A stretch of 64,000 nucleotides of DNA from the NCBI GenBank assembly GCA_001602415.1, contig CP012155.1:1488001-1552000 (forward strand). Reading direction: 5' to 3'. Numbering within the stretch: the stretch's first letter is position 1; each line of letters opens with the position of its first letter. This document shows positions 54,855-64,000 of this stretch, one piece after another. The notes beneath the pieces were generated by a model. That model ran no database searches, had not been told where the DNA came from, and worked only from the letters and a program-made list of their open reading frames with translations. The DNA comes from Bacteroidetes bacterium UKL13-3. GTDB lineage: Bacteria > Bacteroidota > Bacteroidia > UKL13-3. The translations under genes and the position numbers were made by a program.

Positions 54855-55823
54855 TAAGAGTTATTTACAGATGTTTATATAATACTTATAATTAATATTA
54901 CCTTAAAAGGGTTTGTTTTTCTTTTCAGCTTGATTATTTTACTAGGCTTATTTTTGTATGGAGGGATAGATTCTTTGAAATATGTAATTGCAAATCCATT
55001 GACACCCGAGGAGTTTGGAATGCTGAGGGCTAATTCTGGTGTACAAGGCTGGATATCATCATTTTATAGTTATTCAATTACTGCTCTTGGACGATTTGTA
55101 GGTTTTTTGTTTTTGGGGGTTGCCATTTATAAAAAGCGAAGACTAGAAACTATAGTAGCATACGCCTATCTTATTCTAATATTTATTGGGCTGATGGCGA
55201 ATTTGTCAAAAAGCTCCGCTGTAGTTTTTTTGTTCCAAATAGTTGTTTTTCATTCTATACTTTATAACAAGGCTATTAATTTCAGTAAAGCCTTATTGTT
55301 TTTGCTTTTATCTATTGTATTGTTTGCCGCAATATACTTATTTACAACAACAGCCGAGGACATCCCTACTGCTTTAAGTCTTTTTTCTCATCGTATATTT
55401 GGAGAACCGAATAGAGTGCTTGCTCAATATACTGAATATTATCCTAATATTTATCCTCACACTTACGGATTGAATATTCGCTTAGTGCATTCATTAATAG
55501 GTACGGGGGAGTTTATTTCTTCCGATGCTCTATTAGCCGGTAATATTATTGGAGCCACAGTAAATACAATCTTTATAGGTGATGCATGGGTTGATTTTGG
55601 ATATTGGGGAGTTATGTATCAATCGTTGTTTTTAGGGGCTTATTTAGCGATACTTGATTATATTGTTTTTAATAAAAAAAACCTATATACAAAAGCAATG
55701 TGCGCAACCTTAATTCTTGGGATTTTATCATTATCAAGCATAGCATTATTAGCATGTTTAATTGGTTTTGGATTATTGAGCATTCCAATATTTTCAGTAT
55801 TATTTAAAATTAAATTTAGATAG
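54855..55823 (+). pseudogene. N-terminally truncated O-antigen polymerase (Wzy-like)
   Basis: About 320 codons remain open from the TAA at 54855, with no ATG before residue ~55; TTG at 54930 is the only plausible start. Eight or nine hydrophobic helices, a polar loop (NPLTPEEFGMLRANSGVQG) and a periplasmic loop (RIFGEPNRVLAQYTEYYPNI ... GTGEF) resemble oligosaccharide repeat polymerases, which usually have 400-480 residues. It opens the polysaccharide locus. It may be a broken gene or a short functional form from the TTG. Confidence 0.6.
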
Positions 55824-55864
55824 AAAAGAAGTTATAATTGTAAATTAATTTCAACTATATTATT

Positions 55865-57061
55865 ATGAAAATTGTTTTTGTTACTCCCTACTATACTGAA
55901 GGGATGGGCTATATTGGGAATCGACTTCCAGCAAAACTTGCTGAGTTGGGGCATGAAGTTCATCTAATTTCAAGTACTGGGAAGGTATATTTTACTCAAT
56001 CTTTTTTCAAAAACTATAAAAATGTACATGAAAAGAAACATGTGGTTGAGCCTTATAAATTAGTTGAGGGTGTTCATATTCATAGAGTACCCCATTTAGA
56101 ATTTATGAGTACGCTTTATTTGAGAGGGTTGTGGACGATGCTTAAAAGGATTCAACCTGATGTTGTTCATACTTGGGAGATATCATCGCCATATGTTCTT
56201 CAAATTGCAGTTGCTAAGCCCTTTTTGAACTACAAAATGTTTTCAGCCAACCATTATGTGTTGTCTGTTTTTGCCCTACACCGCACCTGGCATAAATTTT
56301 CGATGGCTAAATTAAAATGGGTATTGCTAAAAAAGTATACAGGTAAATTTATTTCGATGTTTACTGACCAATGTTTTCCTGCAACAAATGATGCTCGTTT
56401 TGTGGCGGTAAAATATATGGGTATGCCTCTCAGAAAATGTAAGGTGACACCATTGGGAGTAGATACTGATTTGTTTAAGCCGATAACAGATGAAAAAGGT
56501 AGAATCTTGCGAAACGAACTCAGAAAAACGATGGGGTATTCCGAAAATGATATCGTTTGTATTTACACAGGCCGTTTTGCTGCGGATAAAAACCCGCTGG
56601 TATTAGCGAAAGCAGTTGATAAGCTGCAAAAGGCAGGAAATACCCGCTACAAGGGATTGTTCATTGGAGTAGGTGAGCAGGAAAGTGAAATAAAAGATTG
56701 CGAAGGTTGTCAAATCATCCCGTTTGAGAAGTATGTTAACCTTTGGAAGTATTATCAGGCATCAGACATTGGGGTTTGGCCGACACAGGAGTCTACTTCA
56801 ATGATTGATGCTGCAGCATGTGGGATTCCTATTGTTATAAGCAATCAATTGTACGCTAGAGAGCGTGTTTCCGGTAATGGCATTGATTACGAATTTGAGA
56901 ATGTTGATGACATGTCGGCAAAACTGCTAACACTTGAGGATGCTTCTTATCGCCAAAGACTCGGCCAGCATGGAAGTGAAAAAATGAAAACGCAATTTAG
57001 TTGGGACAGAATTGCAGAAGAGCGAATAGCAGACTATACTTACCATATTAATAAAAAATAG
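55865..57061 (+). CDS. Glycosyltransferase family 4 protein
   Basis: 398 aa, GT-B fold. The N-terminal Rossmann domain (VTPYYTEGMGYIGNRLPAKL) includes a GYIG loop. The C-terminal domain has the acceptor-type VTPLGVDTDLFKP and donor-binding GRFAADKNPLVLAKA ... STSMIDAAACGIPIVIS (the E-x7-E-like region here reads ESTSMIDAA). It adds a sugar to the growing lipid-linked repeat unit at the cytoplasmic face. Substrate unknown. 13 bp before the next glycosyltransferase gene. Confidence 0.85.
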   Translation: MKIVFVTPYYTEGMGYIGNRLPAKLAELGHEVHLISSTGKVYFTQSFFKNYKNVHEKKHVVEPYKLVEGVHIHRVPHLEFMSTLYLRGLWTMLKRIQPDVVHTWEISSPYVLQIAVAKPFLNYKMFSANHYVLSVFALHRTWHKFSMAKLKWVLLKKYTGKFISMFTDQCFPATNDARFVAVKYMGMPLRKCKVTPLGVDTDLFKPITDEKGRILRNELRKTMGYSENDIVCIYTGRFAADKNPLVLAKAVDKLQKAGNTRYKGLFIGVGEQESEIKDCEGCQIIPFEKYVNLWKYYQASDIGVWPTQESTSMIDAAACGIPIVISNQLYARERVSGNGIDYEFENVDDMSAKLLTLEDASYRQRLGQHGSEKMKTQFSWDRIAEERIADYTYHINKK

Positions 57062-57074
57062 AGTAGGGGTTTTA

Positions 57075-58313
57075 ATGCGAATTTTACACATCAATAATGT
57101 TAGTTATGCATCAGTTACCGACCAGGTAATTAAACCGCTAATGGCCTCGTTAGAGGAGAACGGCTATGCTAATCAGTTTTTCAGCCCGGACTCTCTGGCT
57201 CATGGCAGTTTGGGCGATAAAATGATCCACAAATTACAACGCATGAAAGTCTTTGTGGAGAAGTCGTTGCGAAGGATTGTGAGTAATAATGATTATTATT
57301 TTTACAATCTATTTGAAAGGATATCTTTTTTATCGGCAAAAAGAATTTTAAAACATACAGATACTCCTGATGTGATAATTCTCTATTGGATTAGTGGGAT
57401 AGTGAATGCTAAAACCATTCGGAAGCTACAACAAAAAACAGGCGCCAGAATTTTGATGTATCCAATGGATATGGCCATGTTAACGGGTGGGTGTCATTAT
57501 TTTTGGGATTGCACAGGCTATCAAAGAAACTGTGAGCAATGTCCCGCATTAAAAAAAACATTTCGATTTTTAGCGTCTTCTAATTTTAAATTTAAAAGAC
57601 AGCAGTTCTCCCTCACACAAATTGAAATGATAACTGGCACCCTCACAAATATGAAGCAGTTACAACAAAGCACATTATTTGGTAGAAGCAACATCAACTA
57701 TATGCCGGTTGGAATTAATGAGAATATTTTTTTGCCTTCACCAAAGCTAGTGGATGCAACTGCGCCGAGGAGAATATTAATAGGAGCGTCTTCGCTCCTA
57801 GATAGGAGAAAGGGAATACATTTGCTTTTAGCTGCCTTAAAAAAGATGGAAGTGTCGGACAGTCGCATTGGAAAACTTGAATTGGTTATTATTGGTAGCA
57901 ACGGTAGTGATATTTTTAATGATATAAAAATCCCGAAAGTCTATCTAGGTTTTGTTAACCAGGAAGGTTTGATTAGCGCATTTCAAAGTGCCCATTGTTT
58001 CATTTGTCCTTCCATCGAAGATGCAGGGCCAATGATGATTAATCAATCATTAATGTGTGGTACTCCAGTATTAGCTTTTAAAAATGGAGTAGCCATTGAT
58101 GTAGTTATAAATCGGGAAACTGGTTTTATTGCTGCCGAAAAAACGGAAGATGCATTGTTAGATGCATTGATGGAATTATTAGCAATGCCTGAGCATATTT
58201 ACAGCAAAATGAGAGCTAACTGCAGAGATGTAGCCATGAGGGTTAATAGTTTGCCAATTGCTACGGATAGGCTAATTAAGATATTAAAATCGGAGCATCA
58301 GAATTTGTATTAA
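57075..58313 (+). CDS. Glycosyltransferase family 4 protein (WcaC-like)
   Basis: 412 aa. The N-terminal domain carries the MDMAMLTGGCHYFWDCTGYQ segment and the Cys-rich NCEQCPAL, characteristic of GT4 enzymes related to colanic-acid WcaC. The C-terminal domain has SSLLDRRKGIHLLLAALKK and CFICPSIEDAGPMMINQSLMCGTPVLAF (nucleotide-sugar binding). It probably transfers a hexose to the repeat unit. Confidence 0.85.
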   Translation: MRILHINNVSYASVTDQVIKPLMASLEENGYANQFFSPDSLAHGSLGDKMIHKLQRMKVFVEKSLRRIVSNNDYYFYNLFERISFLSAKRILKHTDTPDVIILYWISGIVNAKTIRKLQQKTGARILMYPMDMAMLTGGCHYFWDCTGYQRNCEQCPALKKTFRFLASSNFKFKRQQFSLTQIEMITGTLTNMKQLQQSTLFGRSNINYMPVGINENIFLPSPKLVDATAPRRILIGASSLLDRRKGIHLLLAALKKMEVSDSRIGKLELVIIGSNGSDIFNDIKIPKVYLGFVNQEGLISAFQSAHCFICPSIEDAGPMMINQSLMCGTPVLAFKNGVAIDVVINRETGFIAAEKTEDALLDALMELLAMPEHIYSKMRANCRDVAMRVNSLPIATDRLIKILKSEHQNLY

Positions 58314-58375
58314 GGTTATCATAAAGATAATTCTTAGTAAGTATAGTTATAACTAAATAATAAACAGTAACATAA

Positions 58376-59512
58376 ATGAAAATAATTCCATTTAACAAAC
58401 CATACATGACAGGCAATGAATTAGCTTACATTGCTGATGCGGTAAAACAAGGTAAGATTTCTGGTGATGGGCTTTATACTAAGAAATGTCAACAATTCTT
58501 TGCCGAAAATTATGGCTTTTCCAGAAATCTGTTAACAACGTCATGCACAGATGCTCTTGAGATGGCCGCAATTTTGATTGATATTAACATTGGTGATGAG
58601 GTTATTATGCCTTCTTATACTTTCGTTTCCACCTCAAATGCGTTTGTTTTAAGAGGTGCGAAAATTGTATTTGCCGATTCTAAAAAGGATTCACCAAATA
58701 TTGATGAAGACCAATTGGAGGATCTTATAACAAATAAAACAAAGGCTATAGTAGTTGTTCATTATGCTGGTATCGCATGTGATATGGATAAAGTACAGGC
58801 TATCGCTGCTCGACATAATTTGTTTCTTATTGAAGATGCTGCTCAGGCAATTGATGCTACTTACAAGGGTAAGCCACTTGGATCTTTTGGTGATTTAGCT
58901 GCTTTTTCGTTTCATGAAACAAAAAATGTTATTGCTGGTGAGGGTGGTTTGTTGGTAGTGAACAACGAGTCGATGTGGAGAAGAGCTGAAATTATTAGAG
59001 AAAAGGGGACTAATCGAAGTGAGTTTTTTAGGGGTGAAGTTGATAAGTATGGATGGGTTGATATTGGATCATCATTCCTGCCATCTGATATTATTGCTGC
59101 ATTTTTATTTGCTCAGCTAGAGAGTATTCAAGATATTCAGCAAAGAAGGAAAAAACACTGGGATCATTACTATGCTAAATTATATACACTAGAAAAGGAG
59201 GGGTTTCTAAAGTTGCCAATAATACCTGATTATGCTACCAATAATGCACATATGTTCTATATTGTGTGTAATAATATTGAAGATCGGACTGCCTTAATTG
59301 AGTTTATGAAAAGACGATTGGTTAATCCGGTGTTTCATTACTTATCACTTCATAAATCACCATTTTACAGTCACAATCATGACGGTAGAGACCTCCCTTT
59401 TTCAGATTATTACACTGATAGGTTATTGAGATTACCATTATACTATGAATTAACAAATGATGATGTTGATTTCATCAGTGAATCGGTTATTGAATTTTAT
59501 AAACAAAAATAA
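58376..59512 (+). CDS. wecE: dTDP-4-amino-4,6-dideoxygalactose transaminase
   Basis: 378 aa. The DegT/DnrJ/EryC1/StrS aminotransferase fold has the PLP lysine K183 in FSFHETKNVIAGEGG and the family-specific start PFNKPYMTGNELAYIADAVKQGKISGDG. It makes dTDP-Fuc4N (or an analogue) from the 4-keto sugar using glutamate. The dTDP-glucose pathway genes (rmlA, rmlB) are not in this window. Confidence 0.9.
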   Translation: MKIIPFNKPYMTGNELAYIADAVKQGKISGDGLYTKKCQQFFAENYGFSRNLLTTSCTDALEMAAILIDINIGDEVIMPSYTFVSTSNAFVLRGAKIVFADSKKDSPNIDEDQLEDLITNKTKAIVVVHYAGIACDMDKVQAIAARHNLFLIEDAAQAIDATYKGKPLGSFGDLAAFSFHETKNVIAGEGGLLVVNNESMWRRAEIIREKGTNRSEFFRGEVDKYGWVDIGSSFLPSDIIAAFLFAQLESIQDIQQRRKKHWDHYYAKLYTLEKEGFLKLPIIPDYATNNAHMFYIVCNNIEDRTALIEFMKRRLVNPVFHYLSLHKSPFYSHNHDGRDLPFSDYYTDRLLRLPLYYELTNDDVDFISESVIEFYKQK

Positions 59513-59526
59513 ATTACTAATTAAGT

Positions 59527-61329
59527 ATGTGTGGAATAGCAGGTGTTTTTAAATTAGACGATAACAAAGCAACCAAAGAAGAGATCAAGACGTTGACAGA
59601 TTTACTCATCCATAGAGGTCCAGATGGAGAAGGAGTATATTGTGAAGGGAGTGTAGGTCTTGGTCACCGAAGATTATCAATTATTGATTTGACTGATGAT
59701 GGAAAGCAACCAATGTTATTTGATGAGAAATATGTTATTACTTTTAATGGGGAGATTTATAATTATTTAGAAGTTAAAAAAGAACTTATTAAAAAAGGAT
59801 ATAATTTTAAATCAAAAACTGATACGGAAGTAATTCTCGCTGCATATGATTATTACGGAGAAGAATGTTTGAAGCATTTCAATGGGATGTGGGCGTTTGT
59901 TATATATGACAAGGTTAAGAATATTCTTTTTTGTAGTAGGGATAGATTTGGAGTAAAGCCATTCTATTATTCCGTTAATAATAACCAGTTTATTTTTTCT
60001 TCTGAAATTAAACCAATTTTAAGTACGTTTTCATCTGTAAAAGTGGATAAGGGTATCCTAATGGAATATCTTATTATGAATATGACAGATCACACAGAGC
60101 GGACATTTTTCGAAGGCATAAAAACTTTAAGGGGGTCACATAATCTCATTATTAACCTCAGAACAAAAGAAATGTCAATTAAACCGTATTATTCAATTAA
60201 ACATTCGCCCGAAATTGCAAAGTTGAATGAAGAGGATTCAATTGATTTATTTGAAAAAGAGTTTAAGCGATCAATTGAGTGGCGTTTGCGCTCCGATGTT
60301 AAGGTTGGCACATGTTTAAGTGGCGGATTGGATAGTTCATACATTGCTGCAGTTGCATCAAAGATGTACAAACATAATGATGATGTGAAGTTCAATGCGA
60401 TTACCGCAGAGTCCTTAGATCCAGCATTAAATGAAACTGCTTATGCTAAAATTGTGGTAGATCACCTCAATTTAGACTGGCATGTTACCTCTCCTACCGC
60501 TAAAGATTTTAATGAAGGAGTGCAAGATCTCGTTCGTACTCAAGAAGAGCCATTTGGAACCCCTTCTGTATTTCTTCAAAATTTAGTAATGAAAAAGGCA
60601 AAGGAATCTGGAGTAACCGTATTACTTGACGGGCAAGGAGCAGATGAAACAATACTCGGATATCCAAGATATATTGGTGCTTACCTTAAAACGTTACCAT
60701 TCTATAAACGCCCCTTTGTTTTGAAATCAATGAGTACAAATTATGGTTTACCACTAATTGAATTAATTAAGAATCAATTTTATTTCACAAGCTATCAGAT
60801 TAAGAAAAAAAGGGTTTTGATGCGATTGGGTAAAGTAAATCAAGATTTTATGGATGCACTTGATTTTTCAACTTTAAAAGACCTTTCTAAAGCATATGGC
60901 AATTTGTCTATGTTGCAGCAAATGGAAGTTATGAAAACACAGATTCCTCAGTTATTGAAGTGGGAGGATAAAAACTCAATGGCTTATTCTGTCGAAACTC
61001 GATTACCATTTTTAGATTACAAATTGGTGGAAACAAACTTGTCTATAAATAATAGTTTTAAACTTAATAATTTGTGGTCGAAGTACGTGCTCAGAAAAGC
61101 TATGGAAAAAGTTTTGCCAGCTTCTATCGTTTATAGAAAGAAAAAAATCGGCTTTACAGCACCCGCGAAGGATTGGTTGCATAATAGTGCTATTTGGGAT
61201 GTTGTTGTTAAGTCGCCAATGTTAAATGAAATATTTAACAATAATATTAAGAAACCAAATGATATTAACTTGTTTTGGAGAGTTTGTAATATTGCACTTT
61301 GGGAAAAAGAATTTGAGGTTAAGTATTAA
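59527..61329 (+). CDS. asnB: Asparagine synthase (glutamine-hydrolysing)
   Basis: 600 aa. The N-terminal Ntn glutaminase domain starts with Cys2 (MCGIAGVFK), and the ATP-dependent synthetase domain (~230 on) has the P-loop SGGLDSSYIAA. In polysaccharide loci such enzymes often amidate a sugar-acid substituent rather than making free asparagine; the neighbours here make that likely but not certain. Confidence 0.9.
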   Translation: MCGIAGVFKLDDNKATKEEIKTLTDLLIHRGPDGEGVYCEGSVGLGHRRLSIIDLTDDGKQPMLFDEKYVITFNGEIYNYLEVKKELIKKGYNFKSKTDTEVILAAYDYYGEECLKHFNGMWAFVIYDKVKNILFCSRDRFGVKPFYYSVNNNQFIFSSEIKPILSTFSSVKVDKGILMEYLIMNMTDHTERTFFEGIKTLRGSHNLIINLRTKEMSIKPYYSIKHSPEIAKLNEEDSIDLFEKEFKRSIEWRLRSDVKVGTCLSGGLDSSYIAAVASKMYKHNDDVKFNAITAESLDPALNETAYAKIVVDHLNLDWHVTSPTAKDFNEGVQDLVRTQEEPFGTPSVFLQNLVMKKAKESGVTVLLDGQGADETILGYPRYIGAYLKTLPFYKRPFVLKSMSTNYGLPLIELIKNQFYFTSYQIKKKRVLMRLGKVNQDFMDALDFSTLKDLSKAYGNLSMLQQMEVMKTQIPQLLKWEDKNSMAYSVETRLPFLDYKLVETNLSINNSFKLNNLWSKYVLRKAMEKVLPASIVYRKKKIGFTAPAKDWLHNSAIWDVVVKSPMLNEIFNNNIKKPNDINLFWRVCNIALWEKEFEVKY

Positions 61330-61343
61330 GAGATAAATCAAAT

Positions 61344-62381
61344 ATGAAAGATAAAATATTACTCATAACAGGAGGAACAGGATCATTTGGGAACGCAGTG
61401 TTAAACCGATTTTTACACACTGATCATTTTAGTGAAATTAGAATATTTAGTCGTGACGAGAAAAAACAAGATGATTTACGTAAAAGATTAAACAGCCCTA
61501 AAGTAAAATTTTACATTGGCGATGTAAGAGATTTGTCAAGTGTTGAGCCAGCTGTAAAAGGTGTTGATTATATTTTTCATGCTGCTGCATTAAAACAAGT
61601 CCCTTCGTGCGAATTTTTCCCGCTAGAAGCCGTTAAAACGAATATATTGGGAACAGATAATGTGCTCAATGCGGCTGAAAAATATGAAGTGAAACGGGTT
61701 GTGGTGCTCAGTACAGATAAAGCGGCCTATCCTATCAATGCCATGGGCATGTCGAAGGCATTAATGGAAAAAGTAACAGTAGCCCGATCTCGTAATTTAG
61801 ACTCAACGAAAACAGTGTTTTGTGCAACTCGTTATGGAAATGTGATGGCCTCTAGGGGTTCGGTAATTCCAGTATTTATTGATCAAATTAAGAAAGGGCT
61901 TCCAATCACAATTACTGATCCCAACATGACTAGGTTTATGATGACCTTGGAGGATGCTGTGGATTTGGTTTTGTATGCTTTCGAAAATGGCCAACAAGGA
62001 GATTTGTTTGTGCAAAAAGCACCTGCAGCTACCATTGAAGTGTTAGCCAAAGCGTTGATGGAATTGTATCAGAAAGAAACGGCCATTTCAATTATTGGCA
62101 CCCGCCATGGTGAAAAGTTGTATGAAACATTGGTAAATAGGGAGGATATGGTAAAAGCAATTGATAGTGGAGATTACTATCGAATTCCGGCAGACACACG
62201 CGATTTAAATTATGCACTTTATTTTTCTGAAGGCGAAGTGGAAGTTTCTGCGCATGAAGAATACCATTCGCACAATACTGAAAGGCTTGATATTGAAGGA
62301 ATGAAAAAACTCCTATGTAAGTTACCAATTATTAGAAGTGAAGTACTTGGTGAAACAAACATTTTGCAATACGCTGATTGA
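61344..62381 (+). CDS. capE: UDP-GlcNAc 4,6-dehydratase (inverting), CapE/FnlA family
   Basis: 345 aa, extended SDR fold. The NAD(P)-binding motif is ITGGTGSFGNAV, and the catalytic region STDKAAYPINAMGMSKALMEK shows Met-x3-Lys where most SDRs have Tyr-x3-Lys, as in CapE. It starts the UDP-N-acetyl-L-fucosamine route (FnlA/WbjB/CapE). The stop overlaps the TTG of the next gene by 4 bases. Confidence 0.93.
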   Translation: MKDKILLITGGTGSFGNAVLNRFLHTDHFSEIRIFSRDEKKQDDLRKRLNSPKVKFYIGDVRDLSSVEPAVKGVDYIFHAAALKQVPSCEFFPLEAVKTNILGTDNVLNAAEKYEVKRVVVLSTDKAAYPINAMGMSKALMEKVTVARSRNLDSTKTVFCATRYGNVMASRGSVIPVFIDQIKKGLPITITDPNMTRFMMTLEDAVDLVLYAFENGQQGDLFVQKAPAATIEVLAKALMELYQKETAISIIGTRHGEKLYETLVNREDMVKAIDSGDYYRIPADTRDLNYALYFSEGEVEVSAHEEYHSHNTERLDIEGMKKLLCKLPIIRSEVLGETNILQYAD

Positions 62382-62821
62382 TTTTGACTATCCAAATACC
62401 AGCTGCTATCAAAGGAGGTTCATTTACCGATTCGCGCGGTAAATTGGGTTTTTGCAACGACTTTGATATGAGCCAGGTGAAGCGTTTTTATTTAGTGGAA
62501 AATGCAAATACTGAAATCACTAGGGCATGGCAGGGTCATCAACAAGAACAAAAATGGTTTTATGTGGTATCAGGTAGTTTTATGGTAGCTATAGTCAAAC
62601 CCGATAATTGGAGTGCACCAAGTGCTAATTTGCCTGTTGATACACATATCATAAAAGCGCACGAAAATAGTGTATTGCATATTCCGGGAGGCTATGCAAA
62701 TGGATTTAGAGCTTTAGAACAAGATTCAAAATTGATGGTATTTTCAGATTTTACTTTAGAGGAAGGGCTCAATGATAACTTTAGATTCGATGCCAATTTA
62801 TGGTTTAATTTTCAGCAATAA
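62378..62821 (+). CDS. FdtA/WxcM-like cupin (sugar ketoisomerase or epimerase)
   Basis: 147 aa from a TTG start overlapping capE (TTGA). A single cupin: SRGKLGFCNDFDMSQVKRFYLVENANTEITRAWQGHQQEQKWFYVVSG ... LHIPGGYANGF. It resembles the 3,4-ketoisomerase/epimerase branch. Tight coupling between capE and capF suggests it acts on the keto-sugar CapE product or assists CapF. Exact reaction unproven. Confidence 0.8.
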   Translation: MILTIQIPAAIKGGSFTDSRGKLGFCNDFDMSQVKRFYLVENANTEITRAWQGHQQEQKWFYVVSGSFMVAIVKPDNWSAPSANLPVDTHIIKAHENSVLHIPGGYANGFRALEQDSKLMVFSDFTLEEGLNDNFRFDANLWFNFQQ

Positions 62822-62826
62822 TTAAC

Positions 62827-63966
62827 ATGATAAAAATAGGAATAACTGGGCAGGAAGGCTTTGTTGGTAGTTACTTATACAATACCATTGGTTTGCAACC
62901 AGAAAAATATGAAAGAGTACCATTTAAAAGAGATTTTTTCCAAGATGCCGCTTTATTAGACTCCTTTGTCTCTTCATGTGATGTAATTATTCATCTAGCG
63001 GCAATGAATAGGCATACTGATCAAGAGGTGATTTATCAAACCAACAAAGATTTAGTAAGCCAATTAGTCGAATCATTAAAGCGCACTGGGGCAAAGCCTC
63101 ATGTTTTATTTTCTTCCTCTACCCAAGAGGAGCGAGATAATTTATATGGCAAATCAAAACGTGAGGGTAGATTGCTGATTGAAAATTGGGCAAAAGAAAA
63201 CAATGCTTCATTTTCAGGATTAATTATACCTAATGTGTTTGGGCCATTTGGCAAGCCATTTTACAATTCAGTTGTTGCAACTTTTTGTTATCAGTTAACC
63301 CATAATCAAACTCCCACAATAGACCAAGATAGCGTTATCAAACTTGTATATGTTGGTGAATTAGTTGATCATGTTATCAAGCTAATTGAAATAAACAATG
63401 GCAATGTTATTTCGTCAAAGTCAACTGAGGTTGTAGACATTCCGCATTCAAAGGAAATTAAAGTCTCTCAAATACTTGATTTGTTGGATTCTTACAAAGA
63501 GAAATATTTGGAAAAAGGAATTATCCCTGGCTTTGGAGATGTTTTTGAAAGAAACCTTTTTAATACCTACAGAAGCTATATTGATTTAGGAAATCATTAC
63601 CCTGTTAAATACACTCCGCATTCTGATAACAGAGGTTCATTCGTTGAAATTATAAAACTAGAAGCAGGTGGGCAAGTATCGTTTTCAACAACGGTTCCTG
63701 ATATCACACGTGGAAATCATTATCATACCCGAAAAATTGAACGTTTTTCGGTGATAAAAGGAGAGGCTCTGATTCAACTTCGTAAGGTTAACACCACAGA
63801 GATTTTGAACTTCAATCTTTCTGGCTCCGAACCATCATTTGTTGATATGCCTATTTGGTATACCCACAATATTAAAAATGTTGGCAAAGAGGATTTATAC
63901 ACAGTATTCTGGATTAACGAGTTTTTTGACCCTCAAGATGCAGACACCTATTTTGAAACAGTATAA
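62827..63966 (+). CDS. capF: UDP-2-acetamido-2,6-dideoxy-hexulose reductase, CapF/FnlB family
   Basis: 379 aa, two domains as in CapF. An N-terminal SDR (ITGQEGFVGSYL NAD(P)-binding, YGKSKREG catalytic Tyr-Lys) is followed by a C-terminal cupin (~250-375: HSDNRGSFVEIIKLE, GNHYHTRKIERFSVIKGEA, the metal-binding His). It converts the CapE product to UDP-N-acetyl-L-talosamine, after which CapG epimerises to UDP-FucNAc. An ATG at 63996 probably starts capG beyond the window. Confidence 0.93.
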   Translation: MIKIGITGQEGFVGSYLYNTIGLQPEKYERVPFKRDFFQDAALLDSFVSSCDVIIHLAAMNRHTDQEVIYQTNKDLVSQLVESLKRTGAKPHVLFSSSTQEERDNLYGKSKREGRLLIENWAKENNASFSGLIIPNVFGPFGKPFYNSVVATFCYQLTHNQTPTIDQDSVIKLVYVGELVDHVIKLIEINNGNVISSKSTEVVDIPHSKEIKVSQILDLLDSYKEKYLEKGIIPGFGDVFERNLFNTYRSYIDLGNHYPVKYTPHSDNRGSFVEIIKLEAGGQVSFSTTVPDITRGNHYHTRKIERFSVIKGEALIQLRKVNTTEILNFNLSGSEPSFVDMPIWYTHNIKNVGKEDLYTVFWINEFFDPQDADTYFETV

Positions 63967-63995
63967 CTAAACATCAGCAGAATTAATATATAATA

Positions 63996-64000
63996 ATGAA
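63996..64000 (+). CDS. Start codon of the next gene, probably capG
   Basis: ATG at 63996-63998, 30 bases after the capF stop, with a T-rich leader. capG (UDP-GlcNAc 2-epimerase) is the expected next gene. Only two codons are in view. Confidence 0.3.

Overview
The window comes from a low-GC member of the Bacteroidota, probably a Chitinophagales- or Sphingobacteriales-like heterotroph. Four things support this. Several secreted proteins carry type IX secretion (Por) C-terminal sorting domains. Some envelope families are lineage-typical (Porin_10, DUF5723, FdtA/CapE/CapF polysaccharide enzymes). Promoters match the Bacteroidota consensus TTTG-N19-21-TAnnTTTG, once exactly (27613-27643). Shine-Dalgarno sequences are largely absent. 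No rRNA, plasmid or phage core genes are visible, so this is a chromosomal segment carrying one accessory island.

Layout. 1-8072 (minus strand): a Porin_10 barrel, two tandem secreted LVIVD/choice-of-anchor-B proteins, lpxK, lipB, an orphan NtrC-type regulator, a DnaQ-like exonuclease and a DUF423 membrane protein. 8152-13944 (+): a three-gene envelope cluster (anchored periplasmic protein, lipoprotein, DUF5723 barrel) ending in a strong terminator. 14240-18957 (+): parE and parC. 19009-27348: barrel proteins, an ABC ATPase, an M20 peptidase, a UbiA prenyltransferase, a DUF502 protein, dnaX, and a three-gene operon facing an XRE regulator across a 344-bp region that carries two identically spaced pairs of ACAATTGTA sites. 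28760-37193: FUSC protein, cold-shock protein, a degraded Crp/Fnr gene, uvrC, a T9SS cargo, tRNA-Arg(ACG), a ClC remnant and an ABC-2 permease.

37477-44596 is the accessory island. It holds a broken ISAon1-type transposase fragment, an MmeI-like type IIG restriction-modification enzyme with a companion protein, an ImmA/IrrE-PIN pair, an integron attC-like palindrome, and a HEPN gene broken by an in-frame stop next to its partner. Two related short fragments (37835-37918 and 43491-43625) flank the restriction and toxin-antitoxin genes in the same orientation.

44959-52365 (minus strand): dabB and dabA (inorganic carbon uptake), a small secreted protein and hrpB. 52563-54794: a secreted S8 protease. 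54855-64000 (+): a surface-polysaccharide locus with a truncated Wzy-like polymerase, two GT4 glycosyltransferases, wecE, asnB, capE, an FdtA-like cupin and capF. It probably continues into capG past the window edge. wecE and capE/capF point to dTDP-Fuc4N-type and N-acetyl-L-fucosamine-type sugars.
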